From an uncultured Desulfuromusa sp. (GTDB taxonomy: Bacteria > Desulfobacterota > Desulfuromonadia > Desulfuromonadales > Geopsychrobacteraceae), in contig NZ_OY776574.1 of assembly GCF_963675815.1 (NCBI RefSeq), forward strand, positions 1,606,001-1,670,000: 64,000 bases of DNA, read 5' to 3'. This document shows, in pieces, positions 7,667-15,292 of this stretch (position 1 is its first letter; each line of letters begins with the position of its first letter). The notes under the pieces were generated by a model. That model was not told where the DNA came from, ran no database searches, and saw only the letters and a list, made by a program, of their open reading frames with translations. A program made the position numbers and the translations under genes.

Positions 7667-10036
7667 ATGAACTCAAAAATCATATCAGAACGCCCGGAGC
7701 TGCTTGCCCCGGCAGGAAGTATGGAAGCCTTTTTTGCGGCTGTGGATGCTGGTGCGGATGCCGTCTATACAGGATTGAAGGAATTTTCTGCCCGTGCCAA
7801 AGCAAAAAACTTCAATCTCAAAGAGATTGAACAGATCACTCATTACATGCAGCAGCGCGGTAAGAAGCTCTATATTGCTCTGAATACTCTGGTCAAAGAA
7901 AATGAACTTTCATTGCTGATTGATACGCTGGGGGCGCTGGAAGAGATCGGGGTTGATGCTTTGATCCTGCAGGATCTGGCTGTCTGGAAGCTGGCAAAAG
8001 ACCATTTCCCCGGTTTGGAATTGCATGCGTCGACGCAGATGACCATTCATAATGCCGCCGGGGTGAAAATGTTGGAGCGGATGGGATTCACCCGTGGAGT
8101 TCTGGCGCGCGAAATGACCCTGGATGAAATTGCCGCTATTCGCAAACAAACGACTCTGGAACTGGAACAGTTTATTCATGGCGCTCTGTGTTTCTCCTAC
8201 AGCGGACAATGCTACTTTTCTTCTTTCCTCAGTGGCAAAAGTGGCAATCGTGGCCGTTGTGCCCAGCCATGCCGTCGTAACCACCGTTATCGCCAGCAGG
8301 AAGGTTACTATTTCTCTCCGAATGATCTTTCAGCGATTGATCTTTTGCCGGAACTGGAAAAAGCCGGTATCTGCAGTCTGAAAATTGAAGGACGGATGAA
8401 AAGCGCTGAATATGTTCATAAGGTTGTCAGTGCCTATCGACAAGTTCTTGATGCGCCGGAGAAACAGCGGAAAACCGTTCTGCAAGAAGCAAAATTACTC
8501 TTGAAAGAGAGCTTTGGCCGCCAGCCTACCAAAGGGTTTTTATCGGGAGGGCAACCCAGTGATATGGCGATCCCGGCTCACAAAGGGGCAACGGGACGGT
8601 TTTTAGGAGAAATCACCCGGGTACGTGGCGGGGAAATCACTTTCAAAACCAAAGAGGCCCTTCATCTGGGGACGCGATTACGTGTGCAACCGGCCATCGA
8701 TAAGAGCGGTACGGCTTTTACGGTTCGCCAGTTAATGCTGGGAAAGAAAACCGTCAATAAAGTTACCGCTAATAGTCTGGTCAGTGTTCCTTCTCCTTTC
8801 AACAATGTGTTCAAGGCGGGTGACACGGTCTTTATGGTCTCCTCTCCCAGTGCGTTTACGATGAGTGATTCCGCCTGCCGCCGCAAACTCAGCAACGTCC
8901 GTCCTCCGGCTGAAACAGTCGATTTGCAGGTTGATGTCAATCCACAACAACTGCAACTGACGGCAACGATCGGCACAGAAAAACAGCAATTCCAATATCC
9001 TGTTGACAGTTTTCCCGCCACACAACAGAGTCTTGATCAGGCTATTTTACGCCAGGCATTTAAAGCCACTGCCGGGGATCCTTTTATCCTCGGAAAACTG
9101 GAATGTGGTGAACTGCCGGAGATTGTGATTCCACCCAAACAATTGAAACAAATCCGCAGGGATCTTTACGCCGCATTAGGGCAGAAGCAGCAGCAACAAA
9201 AACAACAGCTCAGAACTGAGCACCTGCAAAGTGCGCGCAGTGCTCTGTTTCCACTTGCGACTGGTCGGGCCGGAAAACAACAGATCCGGGTGCAGCTGCG
9301 TGATTCCAGAGATCAGCGCATACTTCAGGATCCAATTGTTGACCAGATTCTCATCCCTTTAACCGGGCAGAATTTGCAGCACGCCAATAAGCTTCAGCGG
9401 CGCTCCCGCCAGGTGATCTGGGATATTCCTTTTGTCATCTTTGACAAAGACTGGCTTGATACCCGGAATGCCATTCGCCAGCTGGCCCAGATGGGCTACA
9501 GCAATTTTCGATTGAACAATCTGGGGCACTTCATTATCTTTGATAAAATGGAAGGGATGAAACTGTACAGCAGCTTCAGGCTCTTCTCTTTGAACAGCCA
9601 GGCGATAGCAGCTTTGGCAGAACTTGGGATCAGCGAAGCCGAACTTTATATCGAAGATGATCGCAAGAATCTCGCAGATATTCTCCGTCACCAGTTGCCG
9701 ATCCCGACAGCAATGACGGCGTATGCGAGTGTTGCGTTACTGACATCGCGGGTGAAAATTAAAAATGTTCGCTCCGATAACCCGGTTCTCTCTGATCGAG
9801 ATGATGCTTTTCGGGTTCAGCAGCGGCAAGGTCTGACCTGGTTGACGAGTGAGACGGATTTCTCATTTATTGCCAATATCCCTGAATTTGAAAATTCAGG
9901 GTGCCACAATTTTATCATTGATCTCTCTCATCTTGGTCCATTCAGCCAGGAAGGGAAACAGGTTCTCGATGCCGTTAAGCGGGGATATGACCCGCAGGGG
10001 TGCAGCAAGTTTAACTATGAATCCGGGTTGGAATAA
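7667..10036 (+). CDS. U32 family peptidase-like RNA hydroxylation protein
   Basis: Large U32 family protein (789 residues), related to E. coli RlhA/TrhP, which hydroxylate rRNA or tRNA bases. The N-terminal barrel begins PELLAPAGSMEAFFAAVDAGADAVY. The U32 signature EQFIHGALCFSYSGQCYFSS lies near residues 167-186, with further conserved Cys in GRCAQPCRR. A DUF3656-like C-terminal extension accounts for the length over short U32 proteins. The family was named as peptidases, but the better-studied members act on RNA. Which base it modifies cannot be read here. Confidence 0.85.
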   Translation: MNSKIISERPELLAPAGSMEAFFAAVDAGADAVYTGLKEFSARAKAKNFNLKEIEQITHYMQQRGKKLYIALNTLVKENELSLLIDTLGALEEIGVDALILQDLAVWKLAKDHFPGLELHASTQMTIHNAAGVKMLERMGFTRGVLAREMTLDEIAAIRKQTTLELEQFIHGALCFSYSGQCYFSSFLSGKSGNRGRCAQPCRRNHRYRQQEGYYFSPNDLSAIDLLPELEKAGICSLKIEGRMKSAEYVHKVVSAYRQVLDAPEKQRKTVLQEAKLLLKESFGRQPTKGFLSGGQPSDMAIPAHKGATGRFLGEITRVRGGEITFKTKEALHLGTRLRVQPAIDKSGTAFTVRQLMLGKKTVNKVTANSLVSVPSPFNNVFKAGDTVFMVSSPSAFTMSDSACRRKLSNVRPPAETVDLQVDVNPQQLQLTATIGTEKQQFQYPVDSFPATQQSLDQAILRQAFKATAGDPFILGKLECGELPEIVIPPKQLKQIRRDLYAALGQKQQQQKQQLRTEHLQSARSALFPLATGRAGKQQIRVQLRDSRDQRILQDPIVDQILIPLTGQNLQHANKLQRRSRQVIWDIPFVIFDKDWLDTRNAIRQLAQMGYSNFRLNNLGHFIIFDKMEGMKLYSSFRLFSLNSQAIAALAELGISEAELYIEDDRKNLADILRHQLPIPTAMTAYASVALLTSRVKIKNVRSDNPVLSDRDDAFRVQQRQGLTWLTSETDFSFIANIPEFENSGCHNFIIDLSHLGPFSQEGKQVLDAVKRGYDPQGCSKFNYESGLE

Positions 10037-10124
10037 TTCCACAGAACCGATTTTGTTTATGACAGCAAGCCTGTTTGTCGCTATTGCTTAAAATTATCCT
10101 GTATTTTTCTTTTGGAGGTTCAAG

Positions 10125-10568
10125 GTGTTCCCAAGAAAATATCGTGTTCACATTTTCCTGACAATCATCGCCCTGGTTATCATTTTTTATCCGGTTCTCA
10201 GTCGCAAGCCGGATCAACAGCGGATTGATGCATCAACCGTTGCTGCAACCGGCTTTTTTGAACTTGTCGATGCGGGGCAATATGCACAAAGTTGGGAGAA
10301 CTGTGCCGCTTATTTAAAAAGTGAGGTGCCCAAGGAAGAGTGGATTACAAAACTCTCTGCGGTGCGTTCTGCAGCAGGTCAATTTCTGGAGCGAAAACAA
10401 AAAGATTACACTTATACCAGAAACATGAATGAAGGAATTCCTGACGGTGAATATATGGTCTATTATTTTGATTCAAAATTTCAGAATAAAGAAGACCTCA
10501 CTGAAACGGTGACTGTTATGCTGGAGTCTGATAATGTCTGGCGGGTGGCTGGCTATTTTATAGAGTAA
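10125..10568 (+). CDS. DUF4019-like exported or anchored protein
   Basis: A 147-residue protein with one N-terminal hydrophobic segment (HIFLTIIALVIIFYPVL) that may be an uncleaved anchor. It is followed by a soluble domain with features of DUF4019 (ATGFFELVDAGQYAQSWEN, a central PKEEWI, and a C-terminal VWRVAGYFI strand). The start is GTG with GGAGG six bases upstream. Function is unknown; the fold is probably NTF2-like. Confidence 0.65.
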   Translation: MFPRKYRVHIFLTIIALVIIFYPVLSRKPDQQRIDASTVAATGFFELVDAGQYAQSWENCAAYLKSEVPKEEWITKLSAVRSAAGQFLERKQKDYTYTRNMNEGIPDGEYMVYYFDSKFQNKEDLTETVTVMLESDNVWRVAGYFIE

Positions 10569-10595
10569 TATCGCTGTTTTTTTGAATTGATGCTC

Positions 10596-10638
10596 CAGTG
10601 AAAAGCCCCGAATCAATGAAAAACAGGGCTTTTCACTG
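10596..10638. terminator. Hairpin between convergent genes
   Basis: A 13-bp perfect stem CAGTGAAAAGCCC / GGGCTTTTCACTG with a 17-base loop lies between the convergent DUF4019 gene and msrA. A- and T-rich stem bases rather than a U-tail suggest a two-way transcript end. Confidence 0.65.
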
Positions 10639-10676
10639 CTGAAAGACAATATTTTAGAGCACCGGAGCGTTCACAT

Positions 10677-11273
10677 TTACATCTCATGTTTCACTTTATC
10701 ACCCCAGATCTCTTCGACGCGTTGGTCACGTCTGCATCCCCAGCGGTAATATTTGTAGCGCACCGGATTGTTCTTGTAGTAGTCCTGATGATAGCTCTCA
10801 TCCCCCTGAATCGGCCAGAAGGTTGCTGCTGCCAGAATTGGTGTCACGATCTCCTGATCAGGAAACATTGCCTGGACCTCAAGCTTTGACTCTTCGGCAA
10901 TCTTCTTTTCTTCATCATTGGCGACGAATATTGCGGCCTTATAGCTATGGCCACGGTCGCAGAATTGCCCACCGGCATCGAAGGGATCAATGTGAACCCA
11001 GTAGTAGTCAAGCAGTTGTTTGTAGCTCAATTTCTGTGGGTCGTAAGTGATTTCCACGGCCTCATAATGTCCCGTATGGTTGCCGTTGTAGGTCGGATTT
11101 TCCAGCGTTCCGCCGGTAAAGCCGGAAATGACATCTGTGACCCCGCCCAGTTTTTCGAAGTCTGACTCCATGCACCAGAAGCAACCGCCGGCCACAATCG
11201 CTGTCGCAGCAAAGGTCTGTGCTGCGATTGCGAGCAGCAAGGTACAGAGGATAAAGATCCGTTTTGCTTTCAT
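10677..11273 (-). CDS. msrA: Peptide-methionine (S)-S-oxide reductase MsrA, exported
   Basis: Reduces the S epimer of methionine sulfoxide in proteins. The 198-residue protein carries a signal peptide (about residues 1-22, ending TFAA) and then the catalytic motif GGCFWCMESDFEKLGGV with Cys31 as nucleophile. The family segments GGTLENPTYNGNHTGHYEAV and HIDPFDAGGQFCDRGHSYK follow. The signal indicates a periplasmic enzyme rather than the usual cytoplasmic one. It is downstream of an exported msrB in the same direction (90-base gap), so the two together can repair both epimers outside the cytoplasm. Confidence 0.95.
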   Translation of the reverse strand: MKAKRIFILCTLLLAIAAQTFAATAIVAGGCFWCMESDFEKLGGVTDVISGFTGGTLENPTYNGNHTGHYEAVEITYDPQKLSYKQLLDYYWVHIDPFDAGGQFCDRGHSYKAAIFVANDEEKKIAEESKLEVQAMFPDQEIVTPILAAATFWPIQGDESYHQDYYKNNPVRYKYYRWGCRRDQRVEEIWGDKVKHEM

Positions 11274-11363
11274 AATCTTACCTTTCTTGACAGGTGCCCA
11301 CCCTCAAACTGTGGGTGAGCACGAAGCATTTTTCATCCAGAAAGCCGTGATAACGCACGTTTG

Positions 11364-11963
11364 TTATTTGAATAAGGAAAGGTATTCGCCATAACCTTCT
11401 TTTTCCAGATCGGCCAACGGAATGAAGCGTAGCGATGCTGAATTCATGCAGTAGCGGAGGCCGGTTGGCTGGGGACCGTCATCGAACACATGGCCCAAGT
11501 GGGAATCCGCATGTTTACTGCGCACCTCAGTGCGGACAGAGAACAAGCTACGGTCTTCTTTATTAACGATATTTTCCGGTACCAGAGGTCTGGTGAAGCT
11601 CGGCCAACCGGTTCCCGATTCATATTTGTCCAAAGAACTGAAAAGCGGCTCGCCGGAGACGATATCAACATAGATTCCGGCTTCATGGTTGTCCCAGTAG
11701 GTGTTGTTAAACGGCCTTTCAGTCCCTTCTTTCTGAGTGACATCGTACTGTAGTGGGGTTAGAAGCTTGCGCAGTTCTGCATCGCTCGGCACGCTGTATG
11801 TGTGTTTTTGAGTCATGGACTGATCCTTCATCATTCCATCAGAATTCATTGTTTGTGACGCCTTCATGCTGTTATCCATTTTATTCATCCCCTCGCTGTG
11901 TGCCAGGTTCAAGCCGAGCAGCATCAGCGGTAGACTGAGGAGTACAATTTTTAGAAATCTCAT
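11364..11963 (-). CDS. msrB: Peptide-methionine (R)-S-oxide reductase MsrB, exported
   Basis: Reduces the R epimer of methionine sulfoxide. The 199-residue protein has a signal peptide ending near LAHS, then a Met-rich linker (residues about 23-50, with eight or so Met), then the MsrB domain with YESGTGWPSFTRP and SKHADSHLGHVFDDGP. The catalytic Cys is in GLRYCMNSASLRF. The zinc-binding CxxC usual before this is replaced (IYVDIVSGEPLF), so it is a zinc-less form. The start chosen has GGAGGAT upstream; a start four codons earlier has none. It pairs with msrA. Confidence 0.93.
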   Translation of the reverse strand: MRFLKIVLLSLPLMLLGLNLAHSEGMNKMDNSMKASQTMNSDGMMKDQSMTQKHTYSVPSDAELRKLLTPLQYDVTQKEGTERPFNNTYWDNHEAGIYVDIVSGEPLFSSLDKYESGTGWPSFTRPLVPENIVNKEDRSLFSVRTEVRSKHADSHLGHVFDDGPQPTGLRYCMNSASLRFIPLADLEKEGYGEYLSLFK

Positions 11964-12153
11964 TTGATCCTCCATTGTTTGAGTTCCGGACCCAGAAGGT
12001 CACGGATGGGTTGATTGTCTTTGATTGCATGATACCAAACCCATGTAAAAACAGCTTAACGCCTGTATAAAGATTGGGTAAAGATCTGGAGGGGGATTTT
12101 TTTGTCGGATATTTCTTTTGTGTTGTCCTTCTGTGGCTAGGCTGTCTGGAAGT

Positions 12154-12370
12154 ATGAGGGAGGAGCAGAATGAGCAAAACCTTTATCTAGAGTGTCCTTA
12201 ATCTGGGAGAATTGCAGAAAAGGATCAGCAAACTCGCTGATGGCGCGAAAAGGGATGAACTGCAACCCTGGGTGACGCTTGACCTGGTTGAGCGGTTTGC
12301 CGGTCGAATTATCGATATTGATCTGGAGGTATCACTTTGTTGGGGGCGGGTTTGTAATCCGTGGGGGTGA
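12154..12370 (+). pseudogene. VapC/FitB-like PIN-domain toxin remnant
   Basis: A decayed fragment of a PIN-domain ribonuclease toxin. One frame encodes EEQNEQNLYL, then a one-base shift (near position 12190) leads into SVLNLGELQKRISKLADG, and onward to AGRIIDIDLEV and CWGRV. This order matches the middle of VapC/FitB-type toxins (family pattern LSVLTLGEL ... FAGRILPID ... WG). The N-terminal acidic motif and the C-terminal third are missing, and no antitoxin gene is visible. The homology call rests on motif memory only. Confidence 0.55.
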
Positions 12371-12798
12371 GGTTGGCACGTTCAAATTATATAGAGGGAA
12401 TTCAAATTTGGCTATGCACCACGAGGAAATCCGACTGTGCAGAAGGTCGAGCTTGTGGATTGGAAACAATTTGTCACAGGTGTTGGCGACATGGGAAGAG
12501 GATTGCACACAATGAGGTGAATGTTCTTAATTTTTCTTCGATTGTGACCTCTCTGAAAGCATCACCAGTAATAACGACTTGCAATTGAATTTCTTAAGAA
12601 CGCCCAGCCTTTTTACTAGAAGATTGAGCGGATGGAGGGTAGGGTTGTAACCAACTTGCCCCGAATCCAGATGGCGCGGGAAAAAGCTTGACGAAATAGG
12701 GGCAGTGTCCCTGTTTGTTAGACAAAGGCGGCATGACCCATGAAGGTTTAATCCACTTATGGGCTTGTTCAAACAAACGGAGCCATCTCTGAACATCG
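12371..12798. other. Gene-free stretch upstream of intron domain V
   Basis: No reading frame here looks coding on either strand. The right half (from about 12590) has several short inverted segments and is contiguous with the domain V-like hairpin, so it may be part of the same degraded group II intron (domains II-IV without an encoded reverse transcriptase). I cannot assign it more precisely. Confidence 0.35.
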
Positions 12799-12942
12799 GA
12801 AAGCCGTGTGCGGGAAAACCGCAAGCACGGTTTGATGAGGGAGGGCAGGGTCAGTTGGTTTGGAACGGTATCCTCGTCTAACGAAAGTGACGGGAACGGT
12901 ATACACAATCTAAACGAGGTTGAACCTGCTCTCTACTCTACC
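12799..12942 (+). ncRNA. Group II intron domains V-VI remnant
   Basis: A hairpin AAAGCCGTGTGCGG - GAAAA - CCGCAAGCACGGTTTG matches the length (about 34 bases), AGC triad, two-base bulge and small A-rich loop of group II intron domain V. Directly after it, GAGGGAGGGCAGG can pair with CCTGCTCTCT followed by ACTCTAC, as expected for domain VI and the intron 3' end. Domain VI looks enlarged by about 70 bases holding its own CCTCGT/ACGAGG repeat. No intron-encoded reverse transcriptase is present, so this is either an ORF-less intron or a 3' relic. Confidence 0.5.
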
Positions 12943-12998
12943 TATTTGTTTATAGTTTGAAGTTTCCTTGGGGTAGCATTCTGGGTAGCAAAATTGAC

Positions 12999-14540
12999 TT
13001 AGACTACCAAGGTGCTAGCGTTGAATCTTTTCGCATAATCTTTAAGTGTTGCCAGATATTCTTCGTAGAAAGGAATAATTGCTAATAGTGGTGCTTCAAC
13101 GGTATTGTCTCTTCGTATATCTGTAGAGTCACAAATAACATATGCAACAGGTGTGACCCCAACCATGAACTTGATTAGGCCAACATACCGTGACAAAATA
13201 AGGTGCTTGGTTGCTTTAACTATCCGCTCAGGGGCGAGAGTAGATTTATATAAAGCAGTTAGGCAGTCTCCAGCTTGACAAAAGCGGAGGTCAATCCTTA
13301 AGTCGTCGTGAGCGCTAGGGCCAACAATATTTCTAAAAGTAGGAAGAAGCCAAGCTGCAAAGCCTATTAAATCATGTGCGGATAACCTTATTTTTGGATA
13401 CAGGGGTACCATCGCTGATTGTACGATTGCAGTTTTATCGAAGTCTGTAAAATCTATATTATTATTGCAGTAACGTAGCGTTGTGAATTTCGTTGCATCT
13501 TCCTTAAGGACTGCCCTCGCGTACGGACCGAGGCGATCATCGTGGACATAAAGTCTGCAGAGTCCCCTTGACCTTAGCCGGATATTTCCCCAGCTTGGAG
13601 AGGCTTGGTAGGAAATGTCTGGGGTTGTAATGCCATCCTCAGGCCCTTCGCGAAAACCAACTAGAGCGACTGCATGTGCCTCACTTTGGCAATCGTAATG
13701 CATCTTTAAAATTACTGGAATCTTAGAGCGTAGGTAACATTTGACCGCCAATGCAAATAGCGCTGGTTCTTTATCTGGCTCGAAGTAAAGAGGCGAATAT
13801 TCAAATTGCCGCAATGATTCAAGAATTTGTTCGTCTTTCAGTCCAGCAGTAGCGGGGAAGGCTCGATCCTTTACCCAATTTTTTGTTGCTGCTTCAGTTA
13901 CTGCAAATGGTGTTGGTGCTCTCCCTCCGTCTAATCTCATGGTCTGTGACAGGGCTGACCAGATAGCGGTTGTAGCACATGCTCCAACGGCTTGTTCTTG
14001 TTGTTGGAATGGAACTCCAGATATTGATATTTTTAGCCCGCAGAGGTGCGCCTTGTAGGGATGTGGAGGGGTCGTATAGTAACGATCGCTTCCGAGGGAC
14101 GGGAAGGTTGCAAGAATGGTCCTGCCAATAGGGGCACTGCGCAGAGGTCTGACAACCGTAAAGCCAAGATAGCCTTTAGTGAGTTCATCGCAGACCATTT
14201 CGTAGTTGCCCGAAGCTGCAGAATTTAGTTTTTGTTGAAAAAACTCATCTGTGATTGCGTCTTTGAAAAAATGGATGCGTGTAGCTTTTGGGTTTGGCGG
14301 ATTAAGCGTTGTTGCGTAATACCTAGCATATTCTTCAAGAAAGTGGCGATCTACGTACGGCTTCTCAACAACAATCGTGCGCGCGCAGATATCCTTATGG
14401 GCAAGGTATATTCCTAGATAGCTTACTTGCGCTGCAATATTTTTATCGGCAGCCGGGATGGTTGCTGCTCTCTTGATCTCTTCTGTTAGTCTCTCAGGAG
14501 TGAATGGGATGCACGCGACAGACAGGCGTACCCCGCTCAT
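12999..14540 (-). CDS. Unrecognised protein with papain-like cysteine peptidase signature
   Basis: I do not recognise a named family. The 513-residue soluble protein has a central region that looks like a papain/C39-fold peptidase: Q183 five residues before C188 in QAVGACATTAIWSAL, H289 in SEAHAVALVGF, and D334/D335 in LYVHDDRLGPYA, the expected Gln-Cys-His-Asp order. The N-terminal 180 residues contain GYLGFTVVRPL and PIGRTIL; the C-terminal 150 residues are featureless. It overlaps a 62-aa upstream gene by ATGA, so the two are coupled. The neighbourhood (toxin remnant, intron relic, hipBA) suggests a conflict or mobile role. The peptidase call is an inference. Confidence 0.55.
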   Translation of the reverse strand: MSGVRLSVACIPFTPERLTEEIKRAATIPAADKNIAAQVSYLGIYLAHKDICARTIVVEKPYVDRHFLEEYARYYATTLNPPNPKATRIHFFKDAITDEFFQQKLNSAASGNYEMVCDELTKGYLGFTVVRPLRSAPIGRTILATFPSLGSDRYYTTPPHPYKAHLCGLKISISGVPFQQQEQAVGACATTAIWSALSQTMRLDGGRAPTPFAVTEAATKNWVKDRAFPATAGLKDEQILESLRQFEYSPLYFEPDKEPALFALAVKCYLRSKIPVILKMHYDCQSEAHAVALVGFREGPEDGITTPDISYQASPSWGNIRLRSRGLCRLYVHDDRLGPYARAVLKEDATKFTTLRYCNNNIDFTDFDKTAIVQSAMVPLYPKIRLSAHDLIGFAAWLLPTFRNIVGPSAHDDLRIDLRFCQAGDCLTALYKSTLAPERIVKATKHLILSRYVGLIKFMVGVTPVAYVICDSTDIRRDNTVEAPLLAIIPFYEEYLATLKDYAKRFNASTLVV

Positions 14541-14725
14541 CTTACGGTTCTTGCAGATTCCGATGGTGTAGGCGCAAACATGCCAGCTGAAGACTTAGCG
14601 ATCTCTTGCTGAAGTTGTCTTCCTTGATCATGCGAGCGTTGAATTGTTGTGTCGTCGAGCCTGACAGTATCTCTTGGTGGAAAAGAAATTTCAACTCGAC
14701 AGTTATCTTGCGTAGACATTCTCAT
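14537..14725 (-). CDS. Small hypothetical protein coupled to putative peptidase
   Basis: A 62-residue polar protein of unknown function. The start chosen (MRMSTQDN) has a GGGGGGAG ribosome site six bases upstream. Its stop overlaps the start of the putative cysteine-peptidase gene by four bases (ATGA), the typical arrangement of co-translated partners. The middle holds a possible helix (DDTTIQRSHDQGRQLQQEIAKS). There is no signal peptide, no Cys pair and no obvious DNA-binding motif. It could be an inhibitor, substrate or accessory of the peptidase; this is only inferred from the arrangement. Confidence 0.55.
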   Translation of the reverse strand: MRMSTQDNCRVEISFPPRDTVRLDDTTIQRSHDQGRQLQQEIAKSSAGMFAPTPSESARTVR

Positions 14726-14743
14726 TACCCGCTCCCCCCTCAT

Positions 14744-15088
14744 AGCTTAGATAGTGAATTAAATAACAATTAATGTGGAATATATTTGGATCCAAGTATA
14801 GCCAATTTAGTTACATTTACAATAAAAAAAGGCAACAAAAGGCAAAAAAAGCATATAAATTCATGGCTTACCTATATGCTCAGACACAACATGTAGAGTT
14901 TTTTCAGAAAGAAACACATCTTCTTGTGTCAAGGTGCCGTCTCGGGGAGATATGCTCAGCTTTCTAGTGTTGGCGTGAGAGCTTCAGGATGATGCTGATT
15001 CACTTTAACATCTAAATCTTCCAAAGCACATAGGTCACAATAAATACACACGAATCTGATATAATCCCTTTCGTCAATATATTATGTG
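14744..15088. other. AT-rich gene-free stretch
   Basis: AT-rich DNA upstream of the small-ORF/peptidase pair. A 64-codon open frame exists (14773-14967) but its composition (runs of Lys/Gln from A-tracts) and lack of a ribosome site make it unconvincing. I see no other feature before the tandem repeats. Confidence 0.5.
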
Positions 15089-15176
15089 GAAAACTAGGGA
15101 CACTCCCCGGGAAAACTAGGGACACTCCCCGGGAAAACTAGGGACACTCCCCGGGAAAACTAGGGACACTCCCCGG
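15089..15176. repeat. Four perfect 22-bp tandem repeats
   Basis: Four identical head-to-tail copies of a 22-bp unit (GAAAACTAGGG ... ending CACTCCCCGG) with no spacers and no mismatches. The perfect identity implies recent amplification. Downstream lies a small frame with the same sequence at its stop. It is not CRISPR-like (no spacers). It could be a slipped-strand repeat or a binding-site array. Confidence 0.95.
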
Positions 15177-15243
15177 GTTTTCTGATTTTTCTCGGCCCTC
15201 CCGGTTTGCGGGGTCTCAAAATCGCATTCAATCGGTACTCCAT
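15160..15243 (-). pseudogene. Possible tail of a decayed transposase-type gene
   Basis: A 27-codon frame encodes a basic tail (LRPRKPGGPRKIRKPGECP then stop) whose stop lies in the last 22-bp repeat. Basic Pro-Arg-Lys tails of this sort end some REP-associated transposases, so this may be the 3' relic of such a gene. No further homologous sequence is visible upstream. Weak evidence. Confidence 0.2.
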
Positions 15244-15292
15244 GCTGTCGATGGACAAAGTTCGGGGGACACCTTACTTATCTAAACAAAAG

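Noticed and set aside
12527..12908. Two minus-strand frames of about 90-104 codons
   Set aside because: They lie antisense to the intron-like RNA, mimic its hairpins, and show no protein features; treated as chance frames.
14773..14967. 64-codon open frame in the AT-rich gap
   Set aside because: No ribosome site, composition driven by A-tracts, no recognisable motif.
15089..15176. Possible CRISPR array
   Set aside because: The 22-bp units are directly adjacent with no unique spacers, and no cas gene is in the window.
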